From: an uncultured Flavobacterium sp.
Lineage (GTDB): Bacteria > Bacteroidota > Bacteroidia > Flavobacteriales > Flavobacteriaceae
Length of the DNA: 15,157 nt
Reading direction: 5' to 3'
Assembly: GCF_946481155.1 (NCBI RefSeq)
Contig: NZ_CAMLMK010000070.1
Coordinates: forward strand, 1-15,157
Within the stretch, counting starts at the first letter, position 1, and each line of letters opens with the position of its first letter. The notes under the pieces were generated by a model. It worked only from the letters and a program-made list of their open reading frames with translations. It was not told the DNA's origin and searched no databases. Both the position numbers and the translations under genes were made by a program. Shown one piece after another: positions 1-7,001 of the stretch.

Positions 1-82
1 GGCTGTCTTTTCTTGTAAAGTGCTGCGCTGTTGCCTGTTGCAATCCTGAAAGAAGGAGGAAAGTGTATAGAATGTTTTTCAT
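1..82 (-). CDS. N-terminus of an exported protein, cut by the window edge
   Basis: Reading minus from an ATG at 82-80 gives 27 codons that run off the window start. The peptide begins MKNILYTFLLLSGLQQATAQ and continues HFTRKDS. This is a short signal peptide (K3, hydrophobic stretch about residues 4-14, likely cleavage after Ala-Gln at 20) of the type common in Flavobacteriaceae. The mature start, F-T-R-x-D-S, resembles the first residues of Bacteroidota M1-family metallopeptidases as I remember them, but seven residues are too few to assign a family. It is the next gene downstream, on the same strand, of the unit that ends at the hairpin at 241-282, so it probably has its own promoter in 83-240. 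I could not pick that promoter out convincingly. Confidence 0.6.
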   Translation of the reverse strand, partial: MKNILYTFLLLSGLQQATAQHFTRKDS

Positions 83-240
83 AATTGTAAAATTAAAAAT
101 AAGCTACATATGTTAGTACTAGATTTTGTTAATTTGTTACTCTACTATTTTTCTTCACAACTGTATTTATCAATTTCATGTGAAAACGAGTAAAAAACAG
201 GAATTACAAAAATACTTACATTTTTTTATTGTCTGCATAA

Positions 241-282
241 AAAAAACACGTGAGAATTTTATAAATCGCTCACGTGTTTTTT
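241..282 (-). terminator. Hairpin terminator after the carboxylase/exported-protein unit
   Basis: Perfect 14-bp inverted repeat: AAAAAACACGTGAG (241-254) and CTCACGTGTTTTTT (269-282), with a 14-nt loop. Read on minus it is a GC-containing stem ending in a U-tract, 23 bp after the stop codon at 306. The A/T flanks are symmetrical, so it could also stop plus-strand transcripts. The core CACGTGAG is otherwise unremarkable. Confidence 0.8.
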
Positions 283-305
283 AAAGATTTTAAATAAATC
301 GTTGC

Positions 306-830
306 CTATTGATAAACCAATTCGCTGGCTTTAAAAATTTTGCTCCATTTGGCTTCAAATGCTTTGGAGATTTTTTTCTCTTTTATGCCAACAAGATTTA
401 CATATAAAGAAGAATCTCCCTGTATGATATAATATACCTGCGATTCGGGATTGGGATCATCCAAATACTTTTCAACTTCTACTTTAAATAGAATCCAGTG
501 ATTTTTCCCGGTTTCATTTTTCTCAATAACCGATATCTTTGCGTCTGGTGCCGTCGCTTTGGTTTGCTGATAGAAAATTTCCATTGCCTTGTCCATAGGC
601 ATTTTGGTTACATTTTTTAAGGACATCATGGTACCAATGATTGTCCAGTTTTCAAGAGTCTCTTTTTCAGGGATTAATTCCATAAAATGCATGCTTTCGT
701 CTTCCTGATTTGAGCCGACTTTCCATTTGTATTCTTCAGGCCAAGTCACTTTCAGATTTTCAATTTTATTTTGAGCATACAATGAAAGAGCAGAAAGGAA
801 GAATAATAGTGCGATTGCTGTATTTTTCAT
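306..830 (-). CDS. Small exported protein of unknown function
   Basis: 174 residues. A signal peptide spans about residues 1-20 (MKNTAIALLFFLSALSLYAQ, cleavage after YAQ) with no lipobox Cys, so the product should be a soluble periplasmic or secreted protein of about 154 residues. The mature part mixes charged segments with hydrophobic strands (for example WILFKVEVEKY and VYYIIQGDSSLYVNLVGI) and ends in an amphipathic helix-like stretch (KAFEAKWSKIFKASELVY). This suggests a small alpha/beta fold. I do not recognise the family. The start lies 17 bp downstream of the carboxylase gene stop on the same strand, so the two are probably co-transcribed and share the terminator at 241-282. A role in acyl-CoA metabolism cannot be inferred from this, because the protein is exported. 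Confidence 0.8.
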   Translation of the reverse strand: MKNTAIALLFFLSALSLYAQNKIENLKVTWPEEYKWKVGSNQEDESMHFMELIPEKETLENWTIIGTMMSLKNVTKMPMDKAMEIFYQQTKATAPDAKISVIEKNETGKNHWILFKVEVEKYLDDPNPESQVYYIIQGDSSLYVNLVGIKEKKISKAFEAKWSKIFKASELVYQ

Positions 831-847
831 TTACTATTTGTTTATGG

Positions 848-2491
848 TTAAACCTGAATCACACCAAGGTTAAACGGTTTTTCAATAGGAGCGTGGTTCG
901 CAGCTTCTATTCCCATGGAAATCCATTTTCGGGTATCCAGCGGATCAATGATAGCATCGGTCCAAAGTCGTGAAGCCGCATAATATGGTGAAACCTGCTC
1001 ATCGTAACGCGACTTGATTTTATTGAACAGTTCTGCTTCTTTTTCAGGAGTGATTTCTTCACCTCTTGCCCGCATTGAAGATTCCTCAATCTGTAATAAT
1101 ACTTTAGCTGCCTGTGCACCGCCCATTACGGCTAATTCAGCGCTTGGCCAGGCAAAAATCAATCTTGGATCGTATGCTTTTCCGCACATCGCGTAATTTC
1201 CTGCGCCATAAGAGTTGCCCACAATAACAGTGAACTTCGGCACTACGGAATTGGCCACGGCATTTACCATTTTGGCTCCATCTTTAATGATTCCTCCATG
1301 CTCTGATTTCGAGCCTACCATGAATCCGGTAACATCATGCACAAATACCAACGGAATTTTCTTTTGGTTACAGTTGGCAATGAAACGAGTCGCTTTATCG
1401 GCTGAATCAGAATAAATTACGCCACCAAACTGCATTTCACTCGGTTTGGTTTTCGCACCGGTTGTTTTTACAATTTTACGTTGGTTGGCTACGATTCCTA
1501 CTGCCCAACCGTCAATTCTTGCGTACGCTGTAATAATGGATTGTCCGTACCCGGCTTTGTATTCGTCAACTTCAGAATTGTCCACCAAACGCTTGATGAT
1601 TTCCATCATGTCATATTGGTCCGTACGTGCTTTTGGAAGGATTCCGAAGATTTCATTTTCATCTAAGGCCGGTTTTTCGGCTTTGATTCGGTTGTAACCG
1701 GCTTTATCATAATCGCCGATTTTCCCGACGATGTTTCGGATAGTGTCCAAAGCATCTTTATCGTCTTTTGCTTTATAATCAGTTACACCTGAAATTTCGC
1801 AGTGCGTTGTCGCTCCGCCTAAGGTTTCGTTATCGATGCTTTCACCAATGGCAGCTTTTACCAAATAACTTCCGGCAAGGAAAATACTTCCTGTTTTATC
1901 TACGATTAAGGCTTCGTCACTCATGATCGGAAGGTAAGCGCCACCGGCAACACAGCTTCCCATTACAGCAGCAATTTGGGTAATTCCCATGCTGCTCATG
2001 ATGGCATTGTTACGGAAAATACGTCCGAAATGCTCTTTGTCCGGGAAAATTTCGTCCTGCATCGGAAGATAAACTCCTGCACTATCCACTAAATATATGA
2101 TAGGTAAACGGTTTTCCATTGCGATTTCCTGTGCGCGAAGGTTTTTCTTTGCAGTGATAGGAAACCAGGCTCCGGCTTTTACGGTCGCATCATTAGCTAC
2201 TACGACACATTGCTTGCTATTTATGTATCCGATTCTGATAACTACGCCTCCGGAAGGACATCCGCCATGTTCTTTATACATTCCCTCCCCAACGAAAGCA
2301 CCGATTTCGATACTTTTTGCACCTTTGTCCAGCAAATATTCGATACGTTCGCGAGCGGTCATTTTGCCTTCGCCATGTAATTTTGCTATACGTTTTTCGC
2401 CGCCACCCATCTTTACTTTGGCAAGACGCTGTTTTAAATCGGAAAGTAAAAGTTTGTTGTGATCTTCGTTTTTGTTGAAGTTAATGTCCAT
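848..2491 (-). CDS. Acyl-CoA carboxylase beta (carboxyltransferase) subunit, methylcrotonyl-CoA type
   Basis: 547 residues, full length for the family. It is the biotin-dependent carboxyltransferase subunit, which moves CO2 from carboxybiotin to an acyl-CoA in the cytosol. Two crotonase-like lobes are visible. The N-lobe has the acyl-CoA/oxyanion motif GSCVAGGAY at 178-186 and the stretch DEIFPDKEHFGRIF at 146-159. The C-lobe has the biotin-side oxyanion motif GNSYGAGNYAMCG at 425-437, then AWPSAELAVMGGAQAA. The C-terminal IIDPLDTR...HAPIEK is the usual ending. The FPD-HFGR, GNYAMCGRAY-like and NAPIEK-type signatures match the methylcrotonyl-CoA carboxylase beta subunit better than the propionyl- or acetyl-CoA enzymes, so leucine catabolism is likely. 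The substrate is inferred, not proven. No biotin carboxylase/BCCP alpha subunit is in the window. Shares its upstream gap (2492-2682) with the divergent phosphate operon. Confidence 0.93.
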   Translation of the reverse strand: MDINFNKNEDHNKLLLSDLKQRLAKVKMGGGEKRIAKLHGEGKMTARERIEYLLDKGAKSIEIGAFVGEGMYKEHGGCPSGGVVIRIGYINSKQCVVVANDATVKAGAWFPITAKKNLRAQEIAMENRLPIIYLVDSAGVYLPMQDEIFPDKEHFGRIFRNNAIMSSMGITQIAAVMGSCVAGGAYLPIMSDEALIVDKTGSIFLAGSYLVKAAIGESIDNETLGGATTHCEISGVTDYKAKDDKDALDTIRNIVGKIGDYDKAGYNRIKAEKPALDENEIFGILPKARTDQYDMMEIIKRLVDNSEVDEYKAGYGQSIITAYARIDGWAVGIVANQRKIVKTTGAKTKPSEMQFGGVIYSDSADKATRFIANCNQKKIPLVFVHDVTGFMVGSKSEHGGIIKDGAKMVNAVANSVVPKFTVIVGNSYGAGNYAMCGKAYDPRLIFAWPSAELAVMGGAQAAKVLLQIEESSMRARGEEITPEKEAELFNKIKSRYDEQVSPYYAASRLWTDAIIDPLDTRKWISMGIEAANHAPIEKPFNLGVIQV

Positions 2492-2595
2492 TTCTGTAGT
2501 TAGTTTAACGGTATAAGTCTATTTTTGGTTCGCTAAAATACGAAACTTTTTGTTCTGTGAAACAAAGAATTAAATGTGGGCATTATATGGAATTG

Positions 2596-2649
2596 TTAAA
2601 TAGGAATTGTTGTTTGCTTAACATTGACTTAACATTAACTTAACATTGC
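2596..2649 (+). promoter_or_regulatory. Pho-box-like array: three phased 11-bp TTAACA repeats
   Basis: TTAACA begins at 2618, 2629 and 2640, giving three head-to-tail 11-bp units: CTTAACATTGA (2617-2627), CTTAACATTAA (2628-2638) and CTTAACATTGC (2639-2649). Degenerate units in the same phase may exist at 2596 (TTAAAT) and 2607 (TTGTTG). TTAACA spaced by one helical turn is the published consensus form of the Bacillus subtilis PhoP box, and E. coli PhoB also binds 11-bp direct repeats. The array lies directly upstream of, and overlapping the -33 position of, the promoter of a phosphate-transport operon, as expected for an activator of the PhoB/PhoP family. That this species' regulator binds here is inference. 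Confidence 0.72.
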
Positions 2650-2662
2650 GCCGGTACTTTTG
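2635..2662 (+). promoter_or_regulatory. Bacteroidota-type promoter of the phosphate operon
   Basis: TACTTTTG at 2655-2662 matches the Bacteroidota -7 consensus TAnnTTTG exactly. A -33-like TTA lies at 2635-2637, 17 bp upstream, inside the second/third TTAACA unit. The predicted start of transcription is about 2668, leaving a leader of about 15 nt before the ATG at 2683 with no Shine-Dalgarno motif. The weak -33 (TTA instead of TTG) buried in activator-like repeats fits an activator-dependent promoter. Confidence 0.68.
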
Positions 2663-2682
2663 CAGCAATAAATTAACATACG

Positions 2683-3327
2683 ATGTCATTAAACAGTATT
2701 TTCCAATTTTTTGTACCGAAAGATAAAAAGTTCTTTCCATTATTTGAACAGGCTGCATCACAGTTAACGCTACTTGCAGAAACACTTCATGATGCGGTAA
2801 ATGCACCGAAAAATGAAAGAGAGAGCTACTACAAGAAAATTGAAGAGCTTGAAGCTAATATTGAAGAAATCACTCATAAAACGCACCTAGAATTAAGCCG
2901 AAATTTCATTACTCCATTTGATCGTGAGGATATCCACGCGTTAATCAAAGCAATGGATGATGTTGCCGATTATATGCATGGTGGTGCGAGCAGAATGCGT
3001 TTGTACCAGGTTGAGAAAATTACGAAATCAATCCGTAAGTTAACAGAAATTAACCTTGAGGCTTGCCAGTTGATTTTAGGAGCGATTCATGATTTGAAAG
3101 ACATGAACAATCTTAAAGCTATTGCTGATGCCTGCAAGCGTATCAATAAATTAGAGAGTAAAGCGGATAACGTTTTTGATAAAGCCGTTGCGGATATCTT
3201 CGAAAACGAAACAGATGCAAAAAACATCATCAAATATAAAGAAGTTCTTTCATCATTAGAAACAGCTACTGATAAATGTAAAGGTGTTGCGAATGTTTTA
3301 GAATCAATTGTTGTTAAGCATTCTTAA
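2683..3327 (+). CDS. DUF47 family (PhoU-like) protein partnered with the PiT transporter
   Basis: 214 residues, the usual length of DUF47/PhoU_div proteins. It is predicted to be an all-helical bundle of the PhoU type, cytosolic, with no signal peptide or membrane segment. Recognisable family stretches are FITPFDREDIHALIKAMDDVADYM (about 76-99), the acidic helix INKLESKADNVFDKAVADIFE (about 149-169) and the C-terminal LETATDKCKGVANVLESIVVKH. The conserved E/D-x-x-x-D patterns are the metal-binding-like motifs known from PhoU. The stop is 27 bp before the PiT gene on the same strand. DUF47-pit pairs are common, and DUF47 is thought to modulate the transporter. The start follows the promoter at 2655-2662 closely. 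Regulation by phosphate is suggested by the repeat array at 2617-2649. Confidence 0.92.
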   Translation: MSLNSIFQFFVPKDKKFFPLFEQAASQLTLLAETLHDAVNAPKNERESYYKKIEELEANIEEITHKTHLELSRNFITPFDREDIHALIKAMDDVADYMHGGASRMRLYQVEKITKSIRKLTEINLEACQLILGAIHDLKDMNNLKAIADACKRINKLESKADNVFDKAVADIFENETDAKNIIKYKEVLSSLETATDKCKGVANVLESIVVKHS

Positions 3328-3354
3328 TTTCCTTTTCAATCTGAAAGTAATCTT

Positions 3355-4440
3355 ATGGATTTTACCTTATTAATAATAATCATTGTTCTAGCACTTATTT
3401 TTGACTATATCAATGGTTTTCACGATGCGGCGAACTCAATTGCCACTATCGTTGCAACAAAAGTACTTACGCCGTTTCAGGCGGTTTTATGGGCGGCGGT
3501 GTTCAACTTTGCTGCTTATTTTATTTCGAAATACTGGATTGGGGAATTTAAGATTGGTAATACCATTGCCAAATCCGTAGACGAGAATTTTATTACCCTT
3601 GAAGTTATTCTTGCCGGATTGATTGCGGCTATTGTCTGGAATTTAGTTACCTGGAAATTAGGAATCCCGTCTTCGTCTTCACACACTTTGTTAGGTGGGT
3701 TTATGGGTGCTGCTTTGGCGCATGCCGGAGCTCTTTCTGATGTTGTTAACGGTGAAACTATTGATGTAATTAACTACGCAAAAGTACTTCCAACGTTTTT
3801 ATTCATTTTCTGCGCACCTTTGGTGGGTATGATTATGTCTTATCTGATCACGATACTTATTTTGAATATCTGCCGAAAAGCTAACCCGGCAAGGGCTGAT
3901 AAATGGTTTAAGAAACTACAGTTGGTTTCCTCAGCATTATTCAGTTTAGGTCACGGTGGAAATGACGCTCAGAAAGTAATGGGTATTATCGGAGCTGCGG
4001 TTATTTGCTATAAAATAAAATTAGGCGACACACTATATATGGCTGCAGAATCTAAAGACCGATTCAAATTGTTCGTAGCCGACGATTTCTGGTGGTGGGT
4101 ACCGCTTGCGAGTTTCCTGGTAATTGGTTTGGGAACAATGAGCGGCGGTTGGAAAATCGTTAAGACTATGGGATCTAAAATTACAAAAGTAACACCACTT
4201 GAAGGTGTTGCTGCTGAAACTGCTGGTGCTGCAACATTATATTTAACAGAGCATTTAGGGGTTCCTGTATCTACTACACATACTATTACAGGTGCAATCA
4301 TCGGAGTTGGAATTACGAAACGTGTTTCAGCAGTTCGATGGGGTGTAACTATCAGCTTATTATGGGCTTGGATTTTAACCATTCCGGTATCGGCAGTGAT
4401 TGCTGGAATTATGTACTACATATTGAAAATATTTCTTTAA
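3355..4440 (+). CDS. pit: PiT-family inorganic phosphate transporter
   Basis: 361-residue polytopic inner-membrane protein of the PHO4/PiT family: low-affinity inorganic phosphate uptake coupled to H+ or Na+. The family's inverted duplication is visible. GFHDAANSIAT (21-31) in the first half and GHGGNDAQK (199-207) in the second are the paired GxNDxxN-type signatures. SSSSHTLLGG (106-115) and VSTTHTITGA (305-314) are the paired re-entrant S/T-H-T motifs. About ten hydrophobic segments can be counted. At 361 residues it is a compact form without a long central loop. It is the second gene after DUF47 and has no promoter of its own that I can see, so it should share the repeat-array promoter. 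It ends 21 bp before the palindromic terminator. Confidence 0.94.
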   Translation: MDFTLLIIIIVLALIFDYINGFHDAANSIATIVATKVLTPFQAVLWAAVFNFAAYFISKYWIGEFKIGNTIAKSVDENFITLEVILAGLIAAIVWNLVTWKLGIPSSSSHTLLGGFMGAALAHAGALSDVVNGETIDVINYAKVLPTFLFIFCAPLVGMIMSYLITILILNICRKANPARADKWFKKLQLVSSALFSLGHGGNDAQKVMGIIGAAVICYKIKLGDTLYMAAESKDRFKLFVADDFWWWVPLASFLVIGLGTMSGGWKIVKTMGSKITKVTPLEGVAAETAGAATLYLTEHLGVPVSTTHTITGAIIGVGITKRVSAVRWGVTISLLWAWILTIPVSAVIAGIMYYILKIFL

Positions 4441-4460
4441 GAAATAAATTTTAGAGTAAT

Positions 4461-4492
4461 AAAAAAGCTCCGCAAATTTGCGGAGCTTTTTT
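4461..4492. terminator. Bidirectional terminator between converging genes
   Basis: Perfect 32-bp palindrome: AAAAAAGCTCCGCAAA followed at once by its complement. The stem has a GCTCCGC/GCGGAGC core, with A6 on one side and T6 on the other. It serves the phosphate operon on plus (20 bp after its stop) and the NlpC/P60 gene on minus. The minus gene's stop codon (TTA at 4491-4493 on plus) lies in the palindrome's edge. Confidence 0.9.
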
Positions 4493-5252
4493 ATATGATC
4501 TTTTTGATAACCCGGAGCTTATGCGTATGTCTTCCGGTATCGATATTGTAAATTCCTAAATGATCCAGACGGTCGATGCGTACTTTACCATGGGCGTGAA
4601 TAATGTAATTATCATCCATTATGATTCCAACATGCGTTATTCTGCCTTCTTCATTATCGAAAAATGCTAAATCACCCGGCTCACTTTCTTCGATGAAACT
4701 TAATGCTTCACCTTGAGTAGCTTGTTGCGAAGCGTCGCGAAGAAGTGAATGTCCGTTTAACTTATATACCATTTGCGTAAAGCCGGAGCAATCAATTCCA
4801 AAGGGAGTTTTTCCACCCCATAAATAAGGTGCGTTCATGTACATAAATGCGGTTTTGACCAATTCTGATTTTGGCTTCACACCACAAACCTTCATCCCTT
4901 CAAATGCAAATTGTGACGTATTGATTTCCGGAGCATCCAAAAAGGAAAGCGAACTTCCGATGGGAACGGGTAACAAATGATTGTCAGGAGTGGTAATGTA
5001 TTCAATCAGATCAGCGCTCATAACGCATGGCGTATCTGAAAGAAACTTATAGTTTGCTTCTGAGATGAGTTGAAACTGCTTATTGTCAATCCAGCCTTCG
5101 TAGCCGTCAAAAGCCAACCGGATCCTGGACCATTTTTCAGTTTGCTCCAGAATTTCGAAATGCTCACCAAAGAGCACCTGAGAAACTAATTCGCTTCTGT
5201 CACTGGGTTCAAGACGTAATGGAACTATGGCTAGATTACAAATGGCAAACAT
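4491..5252 (-). CDS. SH3b-NlpC/P60 cell-wall peptidase (C40, YkfC-like)
   Basis: 253 residues with no signal peptide. The N-terminal half holds a bacterial SH3 domain (about 5-64, with WSRIRLAFDGYEGWI) and a likely second SH3-like segment (about 75-120). The C-terminal NlpC/P60 domain runs from about 130 to 250. The catalytic Cys is in DCSGF (C155), the His in THVGI (H207), and the third polar residue is probably H219 in IIHAHG. PYLWGGKTPFGIDCSG is the classical family start. The layout matches YkfC-type gamma-D-glutamyl-L-diamino acid endopeptidases, which trim peptidoglycan peptides during murein recycling. The lack of a signal peptide favours a cytosolic recycling role, but export by another route cannot be excluded. 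Converges on the phosphate operon at a shared terminator. Confidence 0.9.
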   Translation of the reverse strand: MFAICNLAIVPLRLEPSDRSELVSQVLFGEHFEILEQTEKWSRIRLAFDGYEGWIDNKQFQLISEANYKFLSDTPCVMSADLIEYITTPDNHLLPVPIGSSLSFLDAPEINTSQFAFEGMKVCGVKPKSELVKTAFMYMNAPYLWGGKTPFGIDCSGFTQMVYKLNGHSLLRDASQQATQGEALSFIEESEPGDLAFFDNEEGRITHVGIIMDDNYIIHAHGKVRIDRLDHLGIYNIDTGRHTHKLRVIKKII

Positions 5253-5261
5253 TTACAAGAA

Positions 5262-5336
5262 TTATGAGTTATAAATTATGAGTTATGAGTTATAAATTTT
5301 TCAGCAACTTATAACTCAAAACTCATAACTAATAAT
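5262..5336. repeat. Heptanucleotide-repeat inverted repeat (TTATGAG / CTCATAA)
   Basis: The 88-bp gap between the thiolase and the NlpC/P60 gene is largely made of 7-bp units in perfect register. Left: TTATGAG (5262), TTATAAA (5269), TTATGAG (5276), TTATGAG (5283), TTATAAA (5290). Right, mostly complementary: TTATAAC (5309), TCAAAAC (5316), TCATAAC (5323), TAATAAT (5330). Arms 5276-5295 and 5309-5328 pair over 20 bp with one mismatch around a 13-nt loop. It begins 4 bp after the thiolase stop codon, so in the thiolase transcript it forms a long AT-rich hairpin that may end or protect that RNA. I recall similar ATGAGTT-type repeats between genes in other flavobacterial genomes, which suggests a dispersed element. 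Confidence 0.8.
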
Positions 5337-5340
5337 TTAT

Positions 5341-6519
5341 TTACGCTCTTTCGATAACAATTGCAGAAGCACCACCACCGCCATTACAGATAGCTGCAGC
5401 ACCAACTTTTGCATTGTTTTGTTCTAAGACATTAATTAGTGTAACTACGATTCTTGCGCCTGAGCATCCAAGTGGGTGGCCTAAAGAAACTGCTCCACCG
5501 TTTACGTTTACTTTATCATTGTCTAATCCTAAGATTTTCGCATTTGCCAATCCAACAACGGAGAAAGCCTCGTTGAATTCAAAAAAGTCAACATCGCCAA
5601 TTGATAAACCGGCTTTGTCTAATGCTTTCGGTAATGCTTTTGCCGGCGCAGTTGTGAACCATTTTGGCTCCTGAGCGGCATCAGCGTAAGATTTGATATA
5701 AGCTAATGGTTTTAATCCCAATGCATTTGCTTTTTCTTCGCTCATTAGTACTACAGCCGCAGCACCATCATTGATTGTAGAAGCATTTGCAGCGGTTACA
5801 GTTCCGTCTTTAGTGAATACTGCGTTTAAGGCAGGGATTTTATCCAATTTCACGTTAGTATATTCTTCGTCTTTAGCGAAAACAATTGGATCTCCTTTTC
5901 TTTGCGGAATACTTACCGGAACAATTTCGTTGTCAAATTTTCCAGCTTCCCAAGCTTTAGCAGAACGCTCATACGATTGAATTGCGAAAGCATCCTGCTC
6001 TTCACGGGTGATTTTATATTCTGTTGCGCATAAGTCCGCACAAACGCCCATAGCGTTGTTGTCATAAGCATCTGTTAAACCATCTTTCTGCATTCCGTCT
6101 ATCATAGTAGCCGGACCAAATTTAGCGCCGTTTCTCATGTGTACGTAATGCGGAATCAAACTCATGTTTTCCATTCCGCCGGCAACAACGATTTCAGCAT
6201 CACCGGCCATGATAGCCTGAGCACCCTGCATGATAGCTTTCATTCCTGAAGCACATACTTTATTGATTGTAGTACAAGCAACAGTATTCGGTAAACCTGC
6301 ATAGATAGCTGCCTGACGAGCCGGAGCCTGGCCTGTACCGGCCTGAACTACGTTACCCATTAGTACTTCGTCTACTAAATTCGGATCTAAATTGATTTTA
6401 TTCAAAGCACCTTTAATGGCAGTTGCACCTAATTGTGGCGCTGTAACGGTTGACAAACTTCCCATAAAACTTCCGATTGGAGTTCGTACAGCCGATACAA
6501 TAACTACTTTTTTATTCAT
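5341..6519 (-). CDS. Acetyl-CoA C-acetyltransferase (thiolase)
   Basis: 392 residues, exactly the length of classical biosynthetic thiolases such as Zoogloea PhaA. The catalytic residues fall at the same positions: nucleophile Cys89 in NKVCASGMKA, His348 in GGAVSLGHPLGCSGAR and Cys378 in AICNGGGGAS. The FNEAFSVV loop supplies the conserved Asn. It interconverts two acetyl-CoA with acetoacetyl-CoA plus CoA, and could also act on short 3-ketoacyl-CoAs, in the cytosol as a tetramer. AtoB, ThlA and PhaA are the relevant names, but sequence alone does not decide between degradative and biosynthetic use. With the carboxylase 3 kb away, leucine/acyl-CoA breakdown to acetoacetate is plausible. It appears to be transcribed singly: upstream is the divergent tRNA cluster, downstream the heptad hairpin. 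Confidence 0.94.
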   Translation of the reverse strand: MNKKVVIVSAVRTPIGSFMGSLSTVTAPQLGATAIKGALNKINLDPNLVDEVLMGNVVQAGTGQAPARQAAIYAGLPNTVACTTINKVCASGMKAIMQGAQAIMAGDAEIVVAGGMENMSLIPHYVHMRNGAKFGPATMIDGMQKDGLTDAYDNNAMGVCADLCATEYKITREEQDAFAIQSYERSAKAWEAGKFDNEIVPVSIPQRKGDPIVFAKDEEYTNVKLDKIPALNAVFTKDGTVTAANASTINDGAAAVVLMSEEKANALGLKPLAYIKSYADAAQEPKWFTTAPAKALPKALDKAGLSIGDVDFFEFNEAFSVVGLANAKILGLDNDKVNVNGGAVSLGHPLGCSGARIVVTLINVLEQNNAKVGAAAICNGGGGASAIVIERA

Positions 6520-6670
6520 GATGTAATGTTGTTAGTTTGTTGAAGATGCGAATTTAACCAAAATTGTCAAGATAATTAAATTTGAATTTAAAAATATGAG
6601 GTTTTTCAGCCATCGAAGAGAAAGTGAAATATTGCTTTAGAATTATGATTTTTTATAAAATCCTATTTTA

Positions 6671-6701
6671 CTGACAATGAAACAGTTTTGAATTATCTTT
6701 G
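6671..6701 (+). promoter_or_regulatory. Promoter of the tRNA cluster
   Basis: TATCTTTG at 6694-6701 matches the Bacteroidota -7 consensus TAnnTTTG. CTGACA at 6671-6676 lies 17 bp upstream of it and resembles a classical TTGACA -35 box. No other good -7 element lies between the divergent thiolase start and the first tRNA. Predicted transcription starts about 90 nt before tRNA-Ser, leaving a 5' leader to be removed by RNase P and other nucleases. Confidence 0.55.
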
Positions 6702-6794
6702 CCTTTAATTAAAAAAAAGAGTAAAAATAGTTGCAGAAGAGATATCCTTACGTTACATTTGCAACCGCAAAAAAGGATAAGTTCTTTGCAAATA

Positions 6795-6878
6795 GGAGAG
6801 GTGCCGGAGTGGTAACGGAGCAGATTGCTAATCTGTCGACGGGTAACCGTCGCCAGGGTTCGAGTCCCTGTCTCTCCG
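6795..6878 (+). tRNA. tRNA-Ser (GCU)
   Basis: 84 nt, class II. Acceptor GGAGAGG pairs with TCTCTCC (one G-U), discriminator G6878. The anticodon arm GCAGA-TTGCTAA-TCTGT puts GCT at 6827-6829, reading AGC/AGU serine codons. The long variable arm (GACGGGTAACCGTC) and the T-arm (CAGGG-TTCGAGT-CCCTG) are intact. The CCA end is not encoded (CTT follows). Confidence 0.95.
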
Positions 6879-6883
6879 CTTTT

Positions 6884-6958
6884 CGGGGTGTAGCGTAGCC
6901 CGGTCATCGCGCCTGGTTTGGGACCAGGAGGTCGCAGGTTCGAATCCTGCCACCCCGA
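6884..6958 (+). tRNA. tRNA-Pro (UGG)
   Basis: 75 nt. Acceptor CGGGGTG pairs perfectly with CACCCCG, discriminator A6958. The anticodon arm CCTGG-TTTGGGA-CCAGG puts TGG at 6919-6921, reading CCN proline codons. The T-arm GCAGG-TTCGAAT-CCTGC is intact. It lies 5 nt after tRNA-Ser, so the two are processed from one transcript. CCA is not encoded. Confidence 0.95.
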
Positions 6959-7001
6959 CGAAATAGTTTCAGTATTCCCACTCAGACTGAAAAAGGCTTA
7001 T

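Noticed and set aside
710..973. Open frames on plus inside the exported-protein and carboxylase genes
   Set aside because: They lie antisense to a full-length, well-conserved carboxylase and a signal-peptide protein. Composition and ends look random.
6668..6907. Open frame of 79 codons on minus across the tRNA-Ser gene
   Set aside because: It is antisense to two well-formed tRNAs and their promoter, and has no recognisable protein features.
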